From: Oasisia sp. SBJ-2009
Taxonomy: Eukaryota > Annelida > Polychaeta > Sabellida > Siboglinidae
DNA: 64,000 nucleotides
Direction: 5' to 3'
Assembly (NCBI GenBank): GCA_964017155.1
Contig: OZ024858.1
Coordinates: 30,688,687 to 30,752,686, forward strand
A program made the translations under genes and the position numbers. Below, piece by piece: positions 9,700 to 24,705 of the stretch (positions are counted from its first letter, which is position 1; the number at the start of each line of letters is the position of its first letter). Below the pieces are notes generated by a model that had not been told where the DNA came from, ran no database searches, and saw nothing but the letters and a program-made list of their open reading frames with translations.

Positions 9700-11155
9700 A
9701 ATCGCCAAACCGGTTCTTTTATTACCAGATGTGTAATGTGTTAATAGTTTAACTAGTATGCACAGTCAGTTAATTTTTTAAATGCGTACTTGTCATTTTA
9801 TAATTATAAAAAAAAAATCGCCGTTACACCGGGTATAACTGGCGAAACAATCAGCAGCTGCCGACGCCCTGTGCTGTTTGGGTCACGTGTTTTATGTTGC
9901 TACGGCACCACAATAACAAATCGCACGTGCTTTGGCGCGAGATTGCAAGTCAACTCAAAGGCAGTGATTCTTCTATGAAGGTACGCATTAAGTGCATTAA
10001 CGCAGTCAGCAACAAGAGCGAGTAGTCGGGGGATAACTCACTCTTGTGAACGTTGACTCGTCGCGGATTCTCTAACGTGTAAGATTATAATAAATATAAG
10101 TCTGACAGTGTCACTGACAAGGCAAGCCATATTTGTTGACAGTCACCATCGATATCGCTCAGGCTCAGCATCACAATCTGTGTTGATATGTACCGGTATT
10201 GTATTTGATTACGCAGGATCTTGTTAATAAACTTAGTAATTGCGAAAGTACATATCCAGAGAGAATAGATGACGTGAGGGACGAAATTAAAAATAAAATT
10301 GACATGGGGGACTGGTAATGTCTAATCTAATAGGCTCTTGTCGGTCGGGCAAGAAACGTTGTATTTTTAGCATCCGTTATCTCGTGTAACAGAACGTCAA
10401 ACGGAGAATTATATTATATTTCACAATTATTAAAACAGTGTTTTGCGACTCACATTTCAGTACTATTACTGAATGTTGTTGATTTCTATTATATGTTATG
10501 CAAAATAATTAAAAAAATTATAACAGCGATGATTGATGGTGATGATTTTTTTCAATAAAACATAAACATGAAAATAAAATGTTAATTCATTAGGTGTACA
10601 TTATATCATGCAACTATTACATATAACATTATTTAACTTGTTTCCATTGTAGTCAATGCCTGGCTGTTGTCTATGTACCTGGTACCTTTCAACTCACACG
10701 TGCCAGCTGTTTTCAAATATGTAACTACATTTTCATCACAGCAGTATCTGAATGCATAATAATATTATATTCGAATTATAATATTGCTACAGGCCACACT
10801 ACAATACAAAAGTGAGACAAGTCAGAGGAGAGGCTAAGATTAAGGCAGTCACATGGGTATGGTAGATGCAGGGAGGATATGTAGTCTGCGGGAGGCTCAC
10901 ATCTTATCAATCCAGGTAATTTAAACAGCTGTTTTCAAATATTTATCAACATTTTCATCACAGCAGTATATGAATGCATAATATATTCATTCATCATTAT
11001 ACAATGCAAAAGTGAGACAAGGCAGATGAGAGGCTAATATTAAGACAGCCAGGGCATTGGTATGGCAGATGCATTGATGATACGTAGTCTGCGGGAGGCT
11101 CACATCTGATCAATCCAGGTAATTTAAACATTTTAACAATCAACAATGTATAAAT
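9700..11155 (-). mobile_element. Right arm of the large inverted-repeat element
   Basis: Reverse complement of the two left-arm parts. The outer section contains an internal duplication: about 10740-10935 and 10960-11125 both carry atcacagcagtat, gtgagacaag, a tagtctgcgggaggctcac block and a caatccaggtaatttaaac block, while the left arm has a single copy. The match ends at about acaatcaacaatgtata (11140-11155). Confidence 0.7.
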
Positions 11156-12424
11156 TATCAAAATATTTTAATATATCCATTTAAATATACATTTGTTTTC
11201 ATTAACATATTATCTTGAACATGGAAAATTAGAATAACCTTTGCTCTTGTATAATGCATATTATACCCAGTGTGTCAACACAGACATTAATGCACATACA
11301 CTGTGTGAGTCTTGGGGCATGGCGACATAGATCAATTTTAAAAATTACCTTCAAAATGGTGCATTTTGAAGGATGTTTTAACTTATTCCCTGGGAAATAG
11401 AGAGGAAACAAATGCACAGCTACAAGTGTAAACATGTTTATAGCAAGAAATACCTATGAGGTGGCCATCCTGGCATATTTTGTGCAAAATGGCTTAGAAA
11501 AACACTGAGGTAGTCCACCTCACTCATCATATAGCAGGGGAAATACTGAAGCGATGACTCAAGAAATCAATAATACAGTTTTGAAGAAGGTAGACATACA
11601 TATTATGAATGCTTGAATATTTTCTGAGGGAATGTGTTGTTGGCATCACAATAACCTTATTTTGTCATTTCCAACATTTGCGTTGACCAGACAACCTCAC
11701 ATATTCATGTTTGACATAAAATGTCAAAAATTAATATGTGTACACCATGTAGTAGTTATTGCATGGCATCATTATTTACTCCCAACTCCACTACCATGTT
11801 GTTTGTTTACTGAAATTGAATACATGCTTTTCTTTACAGGTCAACAAGAAACTGAACAATACTTACTACCACTAGTTCAACAAGTTACAGGACAGTTGTA
11901 TTTGTGGACAGGACTATACAGCTATGCGCCGTGCAAGATGCTCCATATTAAATGTCAAGTATTCGAATGTCGACCAGAAGTGATCCCAGTTGTACTGTGT
12001 GTTGCATTGTGACAGACTCCGCAGTACTAGTTGTGAGTACACTGGCTTCCATGCCGGTCAGGTACCCTGACTGACTAGAATGTAGAATGCAGAGTGCTTG
12101 ACATGCGAATATGGTGACGCCTGACTAGCTTTGCAGTTGGTGATGGAACGGTGGCTGCCATGGTCTGTCAAATATGGCATGAGCCTTTGGTCAACCTCTC
12201 TCGACACTGTAAGACAGGTTGGTGAACAACATCAGCTTGGATATCGATTACATTGTGTGAGTTCACTCTCTTTGATGATACTGCATACCAGCTTCCTGGC
12301 ATTTTGCTGTACATCCACATCCACATCTGCCTATATAAGAAACAAAGTGACAATTAGCTCTGACATGTATTATATTTTATATGTGACGACATACATAGCC
12401 AAAGTCAATATCATGGTAATAATT
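11156..12424. other. No gene established
   Basis: AT-rich DNA. One stretch (about 11840-12010) follows an acceptor-like tttctttacag and reads GQQETEQYLLPLVQQVTGQ in plus strand, but it matches no family I know and has no consistent donor, so it is not called as an exon. Confidence 0.4.
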
Positions 12425-13694
12425 CAGAGATGGAGTGAGTACAATACAAATGTACTCGAGTACGAGTATGATTACTTTGAACATGCATGAGTATGAGTAC
12501 TCCGAAAACAAATGTACTCGAGTAAGATTACTTTAGAATGTACTCGAGTACGAGTACGATTACTTTAGAATGTAATCATGATTACTGGTACTTTCACGAT
12601 TCCTTTAATGAATATCCTGTTTCTACCGTAAAGGCGACCTCCATGGAATCAGGTGTCATTCATTTTCTGTTGCTGTGCCAATATCTAGTGTTCTAACTGA
12701 TTACTGCTAACTGCTATCCACTGTCCAGATGTTATTATTATTATAAATCATCAGATGACTTTATCATGTGTTGAATGAACCATTTAATACTGGATTGATG
12801 CTCAAGATGTCCATATATCATGATACTACAAACTAAAGGTATCATAGTGATACTGTAGCAAATAGCATACAAGTGTTATAATGAGTGTCAATTTAGTGGT
12901 GGTTCAATTATGTCAATGAAGTAGCAAGAGGAAAATATTAAACTTCTGAATCAAATACAAATATGATGCATTTAAGAATTTCAAATGTCCCCTTTTAAAT
13001 GTCAAATACACATGATCAAATATAAATTATACAATAACAACATTTCAAATCCCAGGGATCATATTAGCAATAATATCCAATTCAAATATGTCATATATCA
13101 GATGAGACAAACAGAATAGTTGGGGATTTAGACAGGTTTACACTTTACACTTACTTAAACATAATGGACAGAGATTTAGCAGCTAACTGCCCAGTCATTC
13201 ACACCATACTGAAAGAGCAAACAGTACAATTGGGCTGTGGCATGGCTTCTAAAATTACAAAACAAGATGTTAGGGGACGCTTATCTCATGCAGTGCTTCC
13301 CTGGGACTGTCACAATATAACTTGTACTTTGTACTAAGCAGGAGGGTGAGGAGATGTGGCTTCTCTGGGAAGAGAATGTATTAATTAGGGAAATCTGACT
13401 GAATATTTATTTAACTGAAATGCTCAACAGTAATAGAAAATGAATACCTTGATTATTATTACATTTATTAGATTACTTCTAATATTGCTATTTTTATCTG
13501 TCTAATATATTTGTTTGCAACTGTTCATATGAAAAATATGTAATCGTGAGAAGTAATCGTGAGTACGATTACATTGGTAATGTACTCGAGTACGATTACT
13601 TGCCTTCATACTCGAGTACTCGTACTCAAAAAGTACTCGTACTCAAATACGAGTACATGAGTACGAGTACACGAGTACGACTACTCCATCTCTG
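12425..13694. mobile_element. hAT-like non-autonomous element with inverted ends
   Basis: The ends are inverted copies: CAGAGATGGAGTgagtac at 12425 and gtacgactACTCCATCTCTG ending at 13694. Both subterminal regions are packed with direct and inverted copies of tactcgagtacgagtac-like words (12450-12560 and 13560-13680). The CAGAGATG tip is typical of hAT elements, which make 8-bp target duplications, but the flanks (taataatt left, ggaaatat right) do not match clearly. The interior is AT-rich with no transposase frame. Confidence 0.6.
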
Positions 13695-15935
<2,241 letters not shown>

Positions 15936-16099
15936 CTATTTGGAAGAACATCTGTGCGAACGCTGCATGTGGACTGTGTCTGGATTGTAGTCAGTGACAG
16001 TTCGCTGTCCCTCGCCGCCGGCCAACGGTGCCCGTAGCTTGCAAAGGGCACTTTCACTGTTCTGAAGGCGAAGTCATTCTGTTCACTGTTTAGTTGCAT
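15936..16099 (-). CDS. Weak candidate first exon, minus strand
   Basis: ATG at 16099-16097 opens a frame (MQLNSEQNDFAFRTVK...) of about 54 residues that ends at a consensus donor, AATAG|GTTAGT (GT at 15935-15934). CpG-rich DNA lies just upstream on the minus strand (16.1-16.35 kb), as at a promoter. The protein is not recognised, has no signal peptide or domain, and no second exon was found. It could be chance. Confidence 0.22.
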
Positions 16100-19000
16100 A
16101 TTCTTTCCCAATCATGCGTCGATGCTGTCTTTGTCTGCTTAATTTGCCGTGTTGATGGCATATAAAAATTATTCGTGCCTACACTCGATCGCCGTTTCTA
16201 AACGTAAACACCTCGACAGGGTGAAGCCGTCAATCTCGCCCAAGCCTCGTTCGCGTGAAGACTAAAGCGTATTCCGCTCAAAGCTCCATTTCCATAGTTA
16301 CGTTTCGTATAGAGTTTCGACCGGGTTCGATCGAAACGAAAATCGAAATAGTTCCTATTTATTTAATTTATTTAAGAAAAAAGAAGTAACATGCATGCAT
16401 ATACCAACTAAGCAATCATTAAGGAGTATTTGATACATCTGCTTTTTGTTAAATGACTAATAATCGCTAGGAGCAAACGATTTTTACGGGAATTAGTGGA
16501 TTGAGTATCTTTAATATTTAACATGTAACTCTCGCGCTCGAAAACACGGCTGGGGGCGCTTGGGTGCAGGAAGTCCACATCATCGATGTTGAAATATAGG
16601 ATTTTGTTTTGTTTTTGGTTGTAATAATCGGACTGTCCCCAAATAGTGTTTTACAGTTATATTTTCCGAAGGATATTTATCACCAAACGCAGTGGAACAC
16701 TTTGCCTGTAACAATGATCACGGAAATAATGCACTTTAATCGATTATTATGGTGGGTGTCATGGCATCGTCATTGCCATTGGCATTGCCATTGGCGGGTG
16801 GTATAGGTATAGTGTTTGGCGATATGAAGCTGCAGTTTGGGGGAAGTGTATACATGTGTTATGATTATGTACATTTAGACAACTTGTCAGATATAAGCAC
16901 TTATCGAACTGTTGTGAAACCACAACATACAACAATGTAAAATGCAAATCCCGTAAAAGACACACACTGCGTAAAACCGTGTATACTATATGCGCTACGT
17001 AAATCGCTATATGTCCATGGGCATGACAGTGTGATTAACTGGGATTAAATCGGACATTTAAGATAAGAAATGTATAACGCAAGATATTTATGACCTGATT
17101 TTCCTAGTATTCACCAGTCGGAAGCTACACAATGTCTTCCGACGTTAGAATATTTATTGTGTTTCCAGTCCCCAAATCAGCTCAAGTCGCGCGGAGTCTC
17201 GCCATGTATCGTGAACCTCTATGAGTATGAATGTCAAATACTTAGTAGCCTGCTAACAAGTTGTAAACTATGTTAGGCTATGCTGTGTACACTTTTACAT
17301 CCCAGTGTAGGCCTAGGTAATTACGGAAAGCAAGAAACAAGATTACAAACGCGAACTATAAAAATTAAAACGGGCACATGTGCGGTGTGTCGATTGATCT
17401 ATACAACATTACCCACGATGCTTTGCGGCAGTCGCGCATTCTTTCACTTTGACACTTGTTTTAATGGAGTACTTAATGAAAATGAACTGACAAAATCGAA
17501 ACGTAAAAATATATGCGCTATGCACATATGCACATGACCCGCAACGTGATTGCTGCATGACTACGATATCATACCGTGAATATATAAGTCCAGAAACATG
17601 TTAAAATTATGAAAGTAATTAGGGTACGGCGCGGTAATATGCCCATGTAAGACAATACGCCCATGTCACTTTTCCAACGAATGCCTAACGCAGTAGATCA
17701 TATATTACGTTTTCAAGTGCTGCCATATCTCGCTTTCTTCTGACAAGAGCGTTAATGTGCATGTTCAAAAGTAAGATTGAAAATCGACATTTTGTGTTGT
17801 TCTTGGTTTTTTGGTGTTAAAGTTGACGTCTATTGTTTTGTCAGTAATGTCATCGTAATTAAGGATTGAGTGTTGCCACTAAGCATAATTAATTTGTAAA
17901 CATATTAGCAACAGTATAAATCCACATTACACCTATAATTACATCAGACTCCTTGAATAGTGATATAAAAATGTCTAGTAAATATTAATCAATAACTGTC
18001 TTATGTTTTTGTTCTGCACTCAAGTCGATCTTTGATTAAGTGTATCTATTCTCATCAACGGTGTTTTCTAATGACATCATGAATTATTATAATATTACAG
18101 TGTCCTTAATATTCATTTTCATACAATTTTAATAATGGTACTTATTTTTGAAAACGAAGGATTTTTAGTATGCACATCAATAATATGTCAAATTATATAT
18201 AAATATGTTATGTGGTATTCTAAAATGTATTGGTAAAAGCTGTTTGTTAGTAATCTTCTATATTGATCGGAATTACAAGTGATATTATCTAAAAACAAGG
18301 TCAGAATAAATATTTATATAAATACCATCCATTATTTCCTATATTTTGTATATTTACTAGATTATTTTTCGGAGCTTTAGCTACTTTTTCTACGAATTAA
18401 AGTTGTCTTCGTAGCACAGTAAGTTGCATCACGACAGCAGGGTACCCTTAACATTTACGATTTTCGTGTGAGACCTTTCAGTGACCTATTTTTATGTAAG
18501 TCTTTATACACGTTAACTTACTCAATACAGTATACTGTATCCCCACAGGCATCAATAATCTTTAAATATGCTTTATTAGAAGCATGACATTTAATAAATA
18601 TGTTTCTTTGTAAATACAATTAAAAAGTACTGGTCAGTCACTATAAACGGCGTAATGATTTGTATTGTTAAGCTCTGTATGCCAACGCGTATTGATAGGG
18701 TGCTCAACTAAACATGCATTTAAAATAATAATCTCACTGGAAAGATTATATATTTAGATATACATTCACACCTAAATAGTATCTTTAAATAGTATCGTGT
18801 TCAAAGATGCAGTTAGATTAGATATTACATTACTCAAATGTGGCAGTCACTGCGTCAGCACAATCCAGAAATAATGGGCGATAAATTCAAAACGACTTCG
18901 CTGCAAAACGCTACATACGATTTGTATGAAGTTGACATGGTGTTCTTATTGAATATTCATCTAACTACTAGCCAAAGTTAACCAAACTTCATTTACCTAG

Positions 19001-19176
19001 TACGAAGATATAAGTATCCGAACTTATCGCATATTCATTCGTCAAAAGCAAAATTATATAACTAACCTAAACCGTCAACGTTTAAATGTTGGCACTTTTT
19101 GTCGTCTTGGGTCTCAGAAAAAATGTAGCTTCCCGTCACATGAATTACTGACACGATTCTCACAATAGGACCTCTA
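16100..19176. other. No gene established; CpG-rich then AT-rich DNA
   Basis: 16.1-17.5 kb is comparatively CpG-rich. It contains a ttcgatcgaa palindrome (about 16326), gccattggcattgcc runs (about 16770) like those in the foldback core, and a short stretch near 16450-16520 resembling the inner foldback arm (gtggattgagtatcttta). 17.6-19.1 kb is AT-rich with nothing recognised. Confidence 0.4.
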
Positions 19177-19943
19177 GTGGGGCGGCATAGCTCAACATAC
19201 CAAACCAATTGTTCATTTTGTGATACAAGCACCAAATTTGGCAGATGTGTTGATTGATATCTTGGGAACAAAACTGGATATTGGGCCATCGCAAATTAAC
19301 CCTCTGGTGGCCGTGACAGTCATTTTTCAAAATGGCCGCCAGCGGTTGGTCAAAACTTTCTAAATCAATTAAGTCAGATGCAATAATGGACATAATTGAG
19401 ATCCTAATAACCCTGAGAGACAAATAATTACTCACTTACAATTTTATGGAACATTACAAAGTAATTTGTAGTTTCATTATAATTATAATTCAATTATATA
19501 GTGCCATGAAACAGTAACAATCTTTTCTCGTAGTATTATTTTGTCAGATGGTTGATACTAGAGCAAACATTGTATTTTTATTTAGAAAAGTACAGAAACA
19601 CACCTACGCTTATGTAGAATGTTGATGTATCATTGATACAATAGTAAAAATTTATTGAATTATTATTTGGAAACATTTGTAAGGCGCCATTTGGTTAAAA
19701 ACCTGCTTACAGGCCCTAACAACATAAACATGTAAATACATAATGATATGCAAATATAAATATATACAAATAACCTAAATAAATGTATTTAATTAATAGG
19801 TTAAATACATAAGTTAAAGCAGTAGTAGCAGTAGTGTTATTATTAGTATTAGTATTAAACCTTTGGGGTTTGATGAACGGTGCTCAAAGAGGAAAGAGAG
19901 CTGCCCTCAATTCCAGTATTGGGCAACAGTAATGTAGTTGTAG

Positions 19944-21630
19944 TTGCAGCTGTGTTTACTGGTCTTTGTGCGGTCCCAGCGGCAGTCCTCCTTCAGCATG
20001 TACCTCGATGCTCTGACAGAACGTGTCCCCTGGTTCGTTGCTCTGGACCAGACCAACTATGCCCGCTATATCTCAGTTCATCTCCGTGACATTACTGAAC
20101 TACCAACAAAACACCCAGATGTTGCCAGAGAATTCAATGCAATTTCACGATTCAGAAGACCAACCGGGTCTTCTCGGCAATCCCCATCAATCAAGCACAT
20201 GAGCAGAATAATGCTTGCAGCAAGAGGGGTGGAGGGGCGGTAGGTCTTACAGACAACCCTAATGCCCTCCAGCGGTGGCTGGTAGCTGGACCTGAGGTTA
20301 CACACCAGCTCATGGGAAGACGACATGAGGTGATCCACCATGACCAGACAGCAAATGTGCAAAATGCATTTAGGAAAAACGTCTGCTCACTCGGCAACGT
20401 AATGGAAGAACTGGGCAACCCATTCGAAGAAGAGAGCGAAGACCTACTTGTCCTTGACAGCAAAGAGATTGCGGATCCATCGGCAGTCGAGGCTGATAAG
20501 AAGGCACAGAAGATAGGCCAACAACAGTTCCAAACATTCACAAAGGAATATTTTGTGGAGAGAACAAAACCCATTGATGACACAATCCATCGCAATCGGT
20601 TGAAACTGTTTGTTGGCTCAAGGACAAAGACGGCAAGTAAGGAGAAGCAGCAGCTGACATTAATGAAAAGTGATGTCGAGCTGTTCTCACGAATCTACAT
20701 TACCTGTCAAATGAGAGATGGCAATCTGGAAGACTTCTTTCAGCAAGAGAACCAAGCATGGCCACCAGCGCTCTCCGATGGAGGAAGAGTATAAGTATAA
20801 GTTGTCTTCACCGCTGGGAAGGAGGTGCTCCGCACACAGCTATTGCAGGATGTCCACACCCTGTCGCCATGCAGCCCTGAAAAAGCTGATAGTCGTTTGC
20901 TACTGCATGTAACACACGCTGCACAGCATGGCCACCACCAGATACTAATTCGCACTGTTGACACCGATGTTGTGGTCTTGGCTGTGTTTGCCATAACTTA
21001 TCTACCCGCTGGATGTGAAGTACGGCTAGCAGTCGGAACTGGCAAGAGCTTTCGCTACATGGCAGCCAACCAAATAGCTGTGAGCCTTGGACCATAGATG
21101 TCATCTGCCCTACCAATATTTCATGCTTTGACATGTTGTGACACTGTATCCAGCTATGCTGGACATTGAAAGAAGACAGCATGGTCAACATGAAAGTAAC
21201 TGCTGGAACAGACAGATGCACTATTGATGCTCGCATGTGGGCCAAAGGAGATCCCCGGTAATGCAGTGAACATAATCGAGAGGTTTGTCATACTTCTTTT
21301 TAGCAGAACCAGCACCTGCACCAAGGTGGACCATGCAAAAAGAAAGCTCTTTCCACGAAACCCTCGGTGCAACAAATCCCGCCTACCCAAGCTGCTCTAG
21401 AGGAGCATGCCAAGAGAGCAGTCTACCAGGATGGTCACATCTTGGGGAAGAAACTGCTACCAGACCCTGTGTTGCCATCACCAACTGACTGGGGTGGGTT
21501 AAGACAGAAGGAACCAAGAGTGGTTGCAGAAACCTCTACAGGTGCAAGAAGGCTGCACTTCAGTGCACAGGTCTCTGCTTCTATGAGGGAGAATGTGCCA
21601 GTTGACTCTCATATACTCAAACATTAAAGT
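19944..21630 (+). pseudogene. Decayed transposon-associated protein with PIN/XPG-like core and CXC tail
   Basis: Fragments in shifting plus-strand frames line up as one protein. Near 19990-20170 are LDALTERVPWFVALDQTNYA and VHLRDI; then, after a frame change, a region reading QAHEQNNA; then an acidic/Lys-rich stretch 20312-20794 with the longest open run (160 codons). Two stops (20793, 20799) precede KADSRLLLHVTHAAQHGHH and IRTVDTDVVVLAVFAI (20880-20990). Next come FHALTCCDTVSSY, ALEEHAKRAVYQDG and, in another frame, a Cys tail CKKAALQCTGLC (21543-21600). Acidic residues followed by VDTDVVVLAV recall XPG/PIN-type nucleases. I know this as an unnamed multi-copy invertebrate family; an Academ-type transposon origin is a guess. 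At least four stops or frameshifts make it non-functional. Confidence 0.68.
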
Positions 21631-22009
21631 GCCACGCCATGATCCATGGGAGTTTGTCAAGTTGTCACGTGATCAAGATGTGTTAATAGAATGATTCAAC
21701 TGGCATTCAACAATAACTCTGGTATTCTCAAATAACTTAAATAGCATAGTTAATGGCTTTAGAACATTAAGTGAACATTGTTACATGGTCTATGCTAATA
21801 CGTAATATCTTCTAAATATATTAAGCTAAGTGTGTACCAAAGTTGGTGCTTGTATCACAAAATGAACAATATGTTAGCTATGCCGCCCCACTAACAACAC
21901 AACTAAAACAAACAATGATTTAAACCTGTGAGGCGTTTTGGAGTTAACGTAAACTTTTCTACACATCAAGAGAGGGGACGACTGTTGATACTCCTCTCGT
22001 GAATATAGA

Positions 22010-22680
22010 CTAGCTAGTAAATAGCGTTTGTTGATAGCCAATATAGAAAATAACCGCCATTTTTAGTCGCCATCTTGAAAAAAACCGATACGAATGTCCG
22101 ACAGAATCAAAAGTAGCATATTTAAAATAGCAGCATGTAATTTTTTTATTATGAAGACAATGTTATCTCTCTATCTGGTTTATTTCTTAAGATGTGAAGA
22201 AATTTGGCTTTTAAAGCCGGCATTATTAAAAATGGCGGATATTAATATTGGAGAAGGTCATATGTAACATATTTGAAATCGGTACTTTGAAAAACCTACA
22301 TTTTGACACAAATGTAACGGTTCTGACTGAAGCATTTGTAAATGTATGGGAACAATTCGTTAAATGGCGGATACGAAGGTCGACCAAGGTCAAATACAAA
22401 ATATTTTAATACACTGGAATCGGCTGTTCACATACCTATATTTTGACCATATAATTAGCTCTCCAGGTCGCGTAGGTCATGAGATATAGGGTTATTAGTC
22501 TTGACGTCCGCCATCTTTAAAAATGGCGGATATTATGTCGGAGAAGGTCAAAAGAAATATATATGAAATCGCTGACCCCGAAAATCTATGTTTCAATACC
22601 AAAAGGACTGATTTATTTGAGGTAGTTACTAAGATATGAGAAAATAGGTTTACGGCGGCCATTTTGGGAAATGGCCGCCA
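22010..22680. repeat. Diverged direct repeats with AAAATGGCGGATAT cores
   Basis: aaaatggcggatattaat (about 22232), aaatggcggatacgaagg (about 22363) and aaaatggcggatattatg (about 22519) are each followed by a gaaggtca or ccaaggtca word. A near-palindrome, ggcggccattttgggaaatggccgcc, spans about 22654-22679. The cores match the YY1-type consensus, as at 1.0-1.6 kb. Confidence 0.5.
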
Positions 22681-23040
22681 TGGTAATCAGGATGCCAATT
22701 CGCAGTGGCCCAATATCCAGATTTCTTCTAAATATACGAAGCTATGTGTGTACCAAATTTGGTGCTTGTATCACAAAATGAACAATATGTTAGCTATGCC
22801 GCCCCACTACTCCCCTCATGAGCAGAAAAAGCTTAGTGAGTACGAACGGCAACCGACCTACCGGTGCGAACCTACTGAGGTTTATTGGTCCTCGTAATGC
22901 ATAGATGCGGAATCCACTTTCAAAGACGGTATTTATGCAATGAATTTCTACGGCCAATAAAAATAGAGAAACACATATGAGTGTCAATGAAGTACGCAAT
23001 ATTTATTAAATATAGGATGGCGAGGTTGTAATACCAACAT

Positions 23041-23270
23041 AACGAAGTGCAGATATAGAAAAGAGCTGCTCACCGAAAATGACTCCATCCTAAACCGTTG
23101 GTAAGAGCACTTTCACACCGTGCCTACCATACAGTCCAACAATCGGCGAAAGACAACATCCCACAACAGCCAGTGACAAGTGAAAACTTAATTGAATATG
23201 ACCATAATATTGCAAGAGACGCCGAAAACCATAGAACAGTTGACGAGTGGAAAAGCTGGAGGAAAATTGT
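23041..23270 (+). pseudogene. Degraded reverse-transcriptase fragment
   Basis: The plus strand reads ELLTENDSILNRW, stop, EHFHTV, which closely resembles the spacer just before the RT domain of RTE-like and related non-LTR elements (LLT...ILKRWAEHF). After a frame change it continues KDNIPQQPVTSENL, which resembles the following segment. There are stops and a frameshift within 200 bases. The exact clade is uncertain. Confidence 0.38.
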
Positions 23271-23860
23271 GAACAAGGGGATACGTCATGCGAGAATTAG
23301 AATGCGAGGTAACGTGGGGGTCGGTCCCCGTTACACAACGCGGCCATCTCCTGTTATTGTTGCGATAAAAACATACCATTATCATATACGAAGCTATTAG
23401 AATATTACACCTATTCAAGAAGTTACAAACTTGTACAAACGTCAAATCGAGTTATGAAAGATACGCTGTATATTGAAAATATAATCATTGTTATGTTAAA
23501 TTAATAGCCTGCTAATTCGTTCCAAATCACAAACCATGTCACTGAATTTTCACGTTAATGACACTCTTAATCTATAATAATAAATAATATAATAAATACA
23601 GTATTTGTCTACGCCATATATCTAGCAATAAAACCATTCAGAGGCGCATTACACTTTACATGAATATACAGATTACCTAAAAATAAAAAATAGAGACGTA
23701 GTTGTGCACTGCCTGATCTTGCATTGATCTGCGTGGGACACTCTGGTCATAGTCGGGTGACATAGAGCCGTTCACATAGCGCAGATAGTGCGCATAGTTT
23801 TTGACTACCGTCTTTTATCAGACTTGGATTCCGTCGGTCCATTTTGTAAGCACCTTATCC

Positions 23861-23903
<43 letters not shown>

Positions 23904-24161
23904 CGTGCGTGTGTGTGTACATAAAACACAATTTATGTACACTTTGTAATCACTGTCTTAATTTTAATTCAATATCATATGTCATCACAGTTTTGTTTTA
24001 TTTCAATAGTTTACGTGTATACTAAGTAACGTTTATACAGTATATATGCTTTCAAAACGAAATAGATAATGAAAATATTAAACGAAAAATGTACAACGAA
24101 ATTTTTTTATTGATACTTTATTATGTGTGACATGCTTCAGTATTATGTTTAATTTTTGTTT
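23271..24161. other. No gene seen; microsatellite and inverted copy of an intron segment
   Basis: Contains a (GT)n tract at about 23869-23920 with GTGC interruptions. About 75 bases (23586-23665) are the inverse complement of 27060-27140, upstream of exon 4 of the lectin-receptor gene (shared word gcctctgaatggttttattg). Confidence 0.6.
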
Positions 24162-24217
24162 AAATAACCGAGGCTAACCACTCGTACATACGTACGAGTG
24201 GTTAGCCTCGGTTATTT
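24162..24217. repeat. Perfect hairpin, 26-bp stem, 4-base loop
   Basis: 24162-24187 is the exact reverse complement of 24192-24217, with loop atac at 24188-24191. It lies about 410 bases upstream of the start codon of the lectin-receptor gene. Confidence 0.95.
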
Positions 24218-24626
24218 TTTTCGCGCTTGCTAGGATGCTCGTACGAGTCAATCACTCGTCTAATGCCGCCGTAACACTCGATTGCACTTGTCACTCACTA
24301 CAAGTGACGTTTACCACGGATATGACTTACACGGGGTGGACTAGTCACAGCACGTGTGTGCAGCCGTCCGTGACGTCCAACAAGAGCCCCAGCCTTGACG
24401 GTGTTGGCATCTGTTGGTCTGCATTATGTCAACGCGTGACCTACTTGACTCTGCACTCCGACCTGAGACCGACAACAGTGCAGCCGCAGCGTCAAGGTGT
24501 GATGATCGCTAGTTTATATGAATACTGAATTAAAGGATATCCTAAGACGAAATTCACTGGCGACATAACAGACGCGTGTGGAAACAGTTTAGTACAGTTA
24601 ATATAACCTGTAGACTGATCAGCGCC

Positions 24627-24705
24627 ATGGAGCTGTTGAAGACGAGAGTAGCCTGGTTAGTGACGCTGTGGGTGGTCTGTCAACAAACCGCGGGTTTTAC
24701 ACAAG
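24627..24705 (+). CDS. Lectin receptor exon 1: signal peptide
   Basis: ATG in strong context (gcgccATGg). Codons 1-26 give a basic start and a hydrophobic core ([10 protein letters not shown]). Donor: acaag|gtaagt, phase 1. Confidence 0.75.

Larger units (their letters stand above)
19177..22807 (+). mobile_element. DNA transposon with long inverted ends and TA flanks
   Basis: The left end gtggggcggcatagct (from 19177) and the right end agctatgccgccccac (to 22807) are inverted copies. The match continues inward for roughly 160 bases through tgttcattttgtgatacaag, gatattgggcca and atggccgcc words. Both ends are flanked by TA (19175-19176 and 22808-22809). A second copy of the right end, also followed by TA, finishes at 21891. 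So there may be a 2.7-kb element (19177-21891) plus an added or nested segment. TA flanks fit Tc1/mariner-like or related insertion. The cargo is the decayed gene at 19.94-21.63 kb. Confidence 0.7.

Noticed and set aside
11632..12012. 126-codon plus-strand frame
   Set aside because: No recognised family. Only the part after an acceptor-like site looks coding and it has no matching donor.
16318..16345. gggttcgatc resembling a tRNA B box
   Set aside because: Part of a ttcgatcgaa palindrome; no A box upstream.
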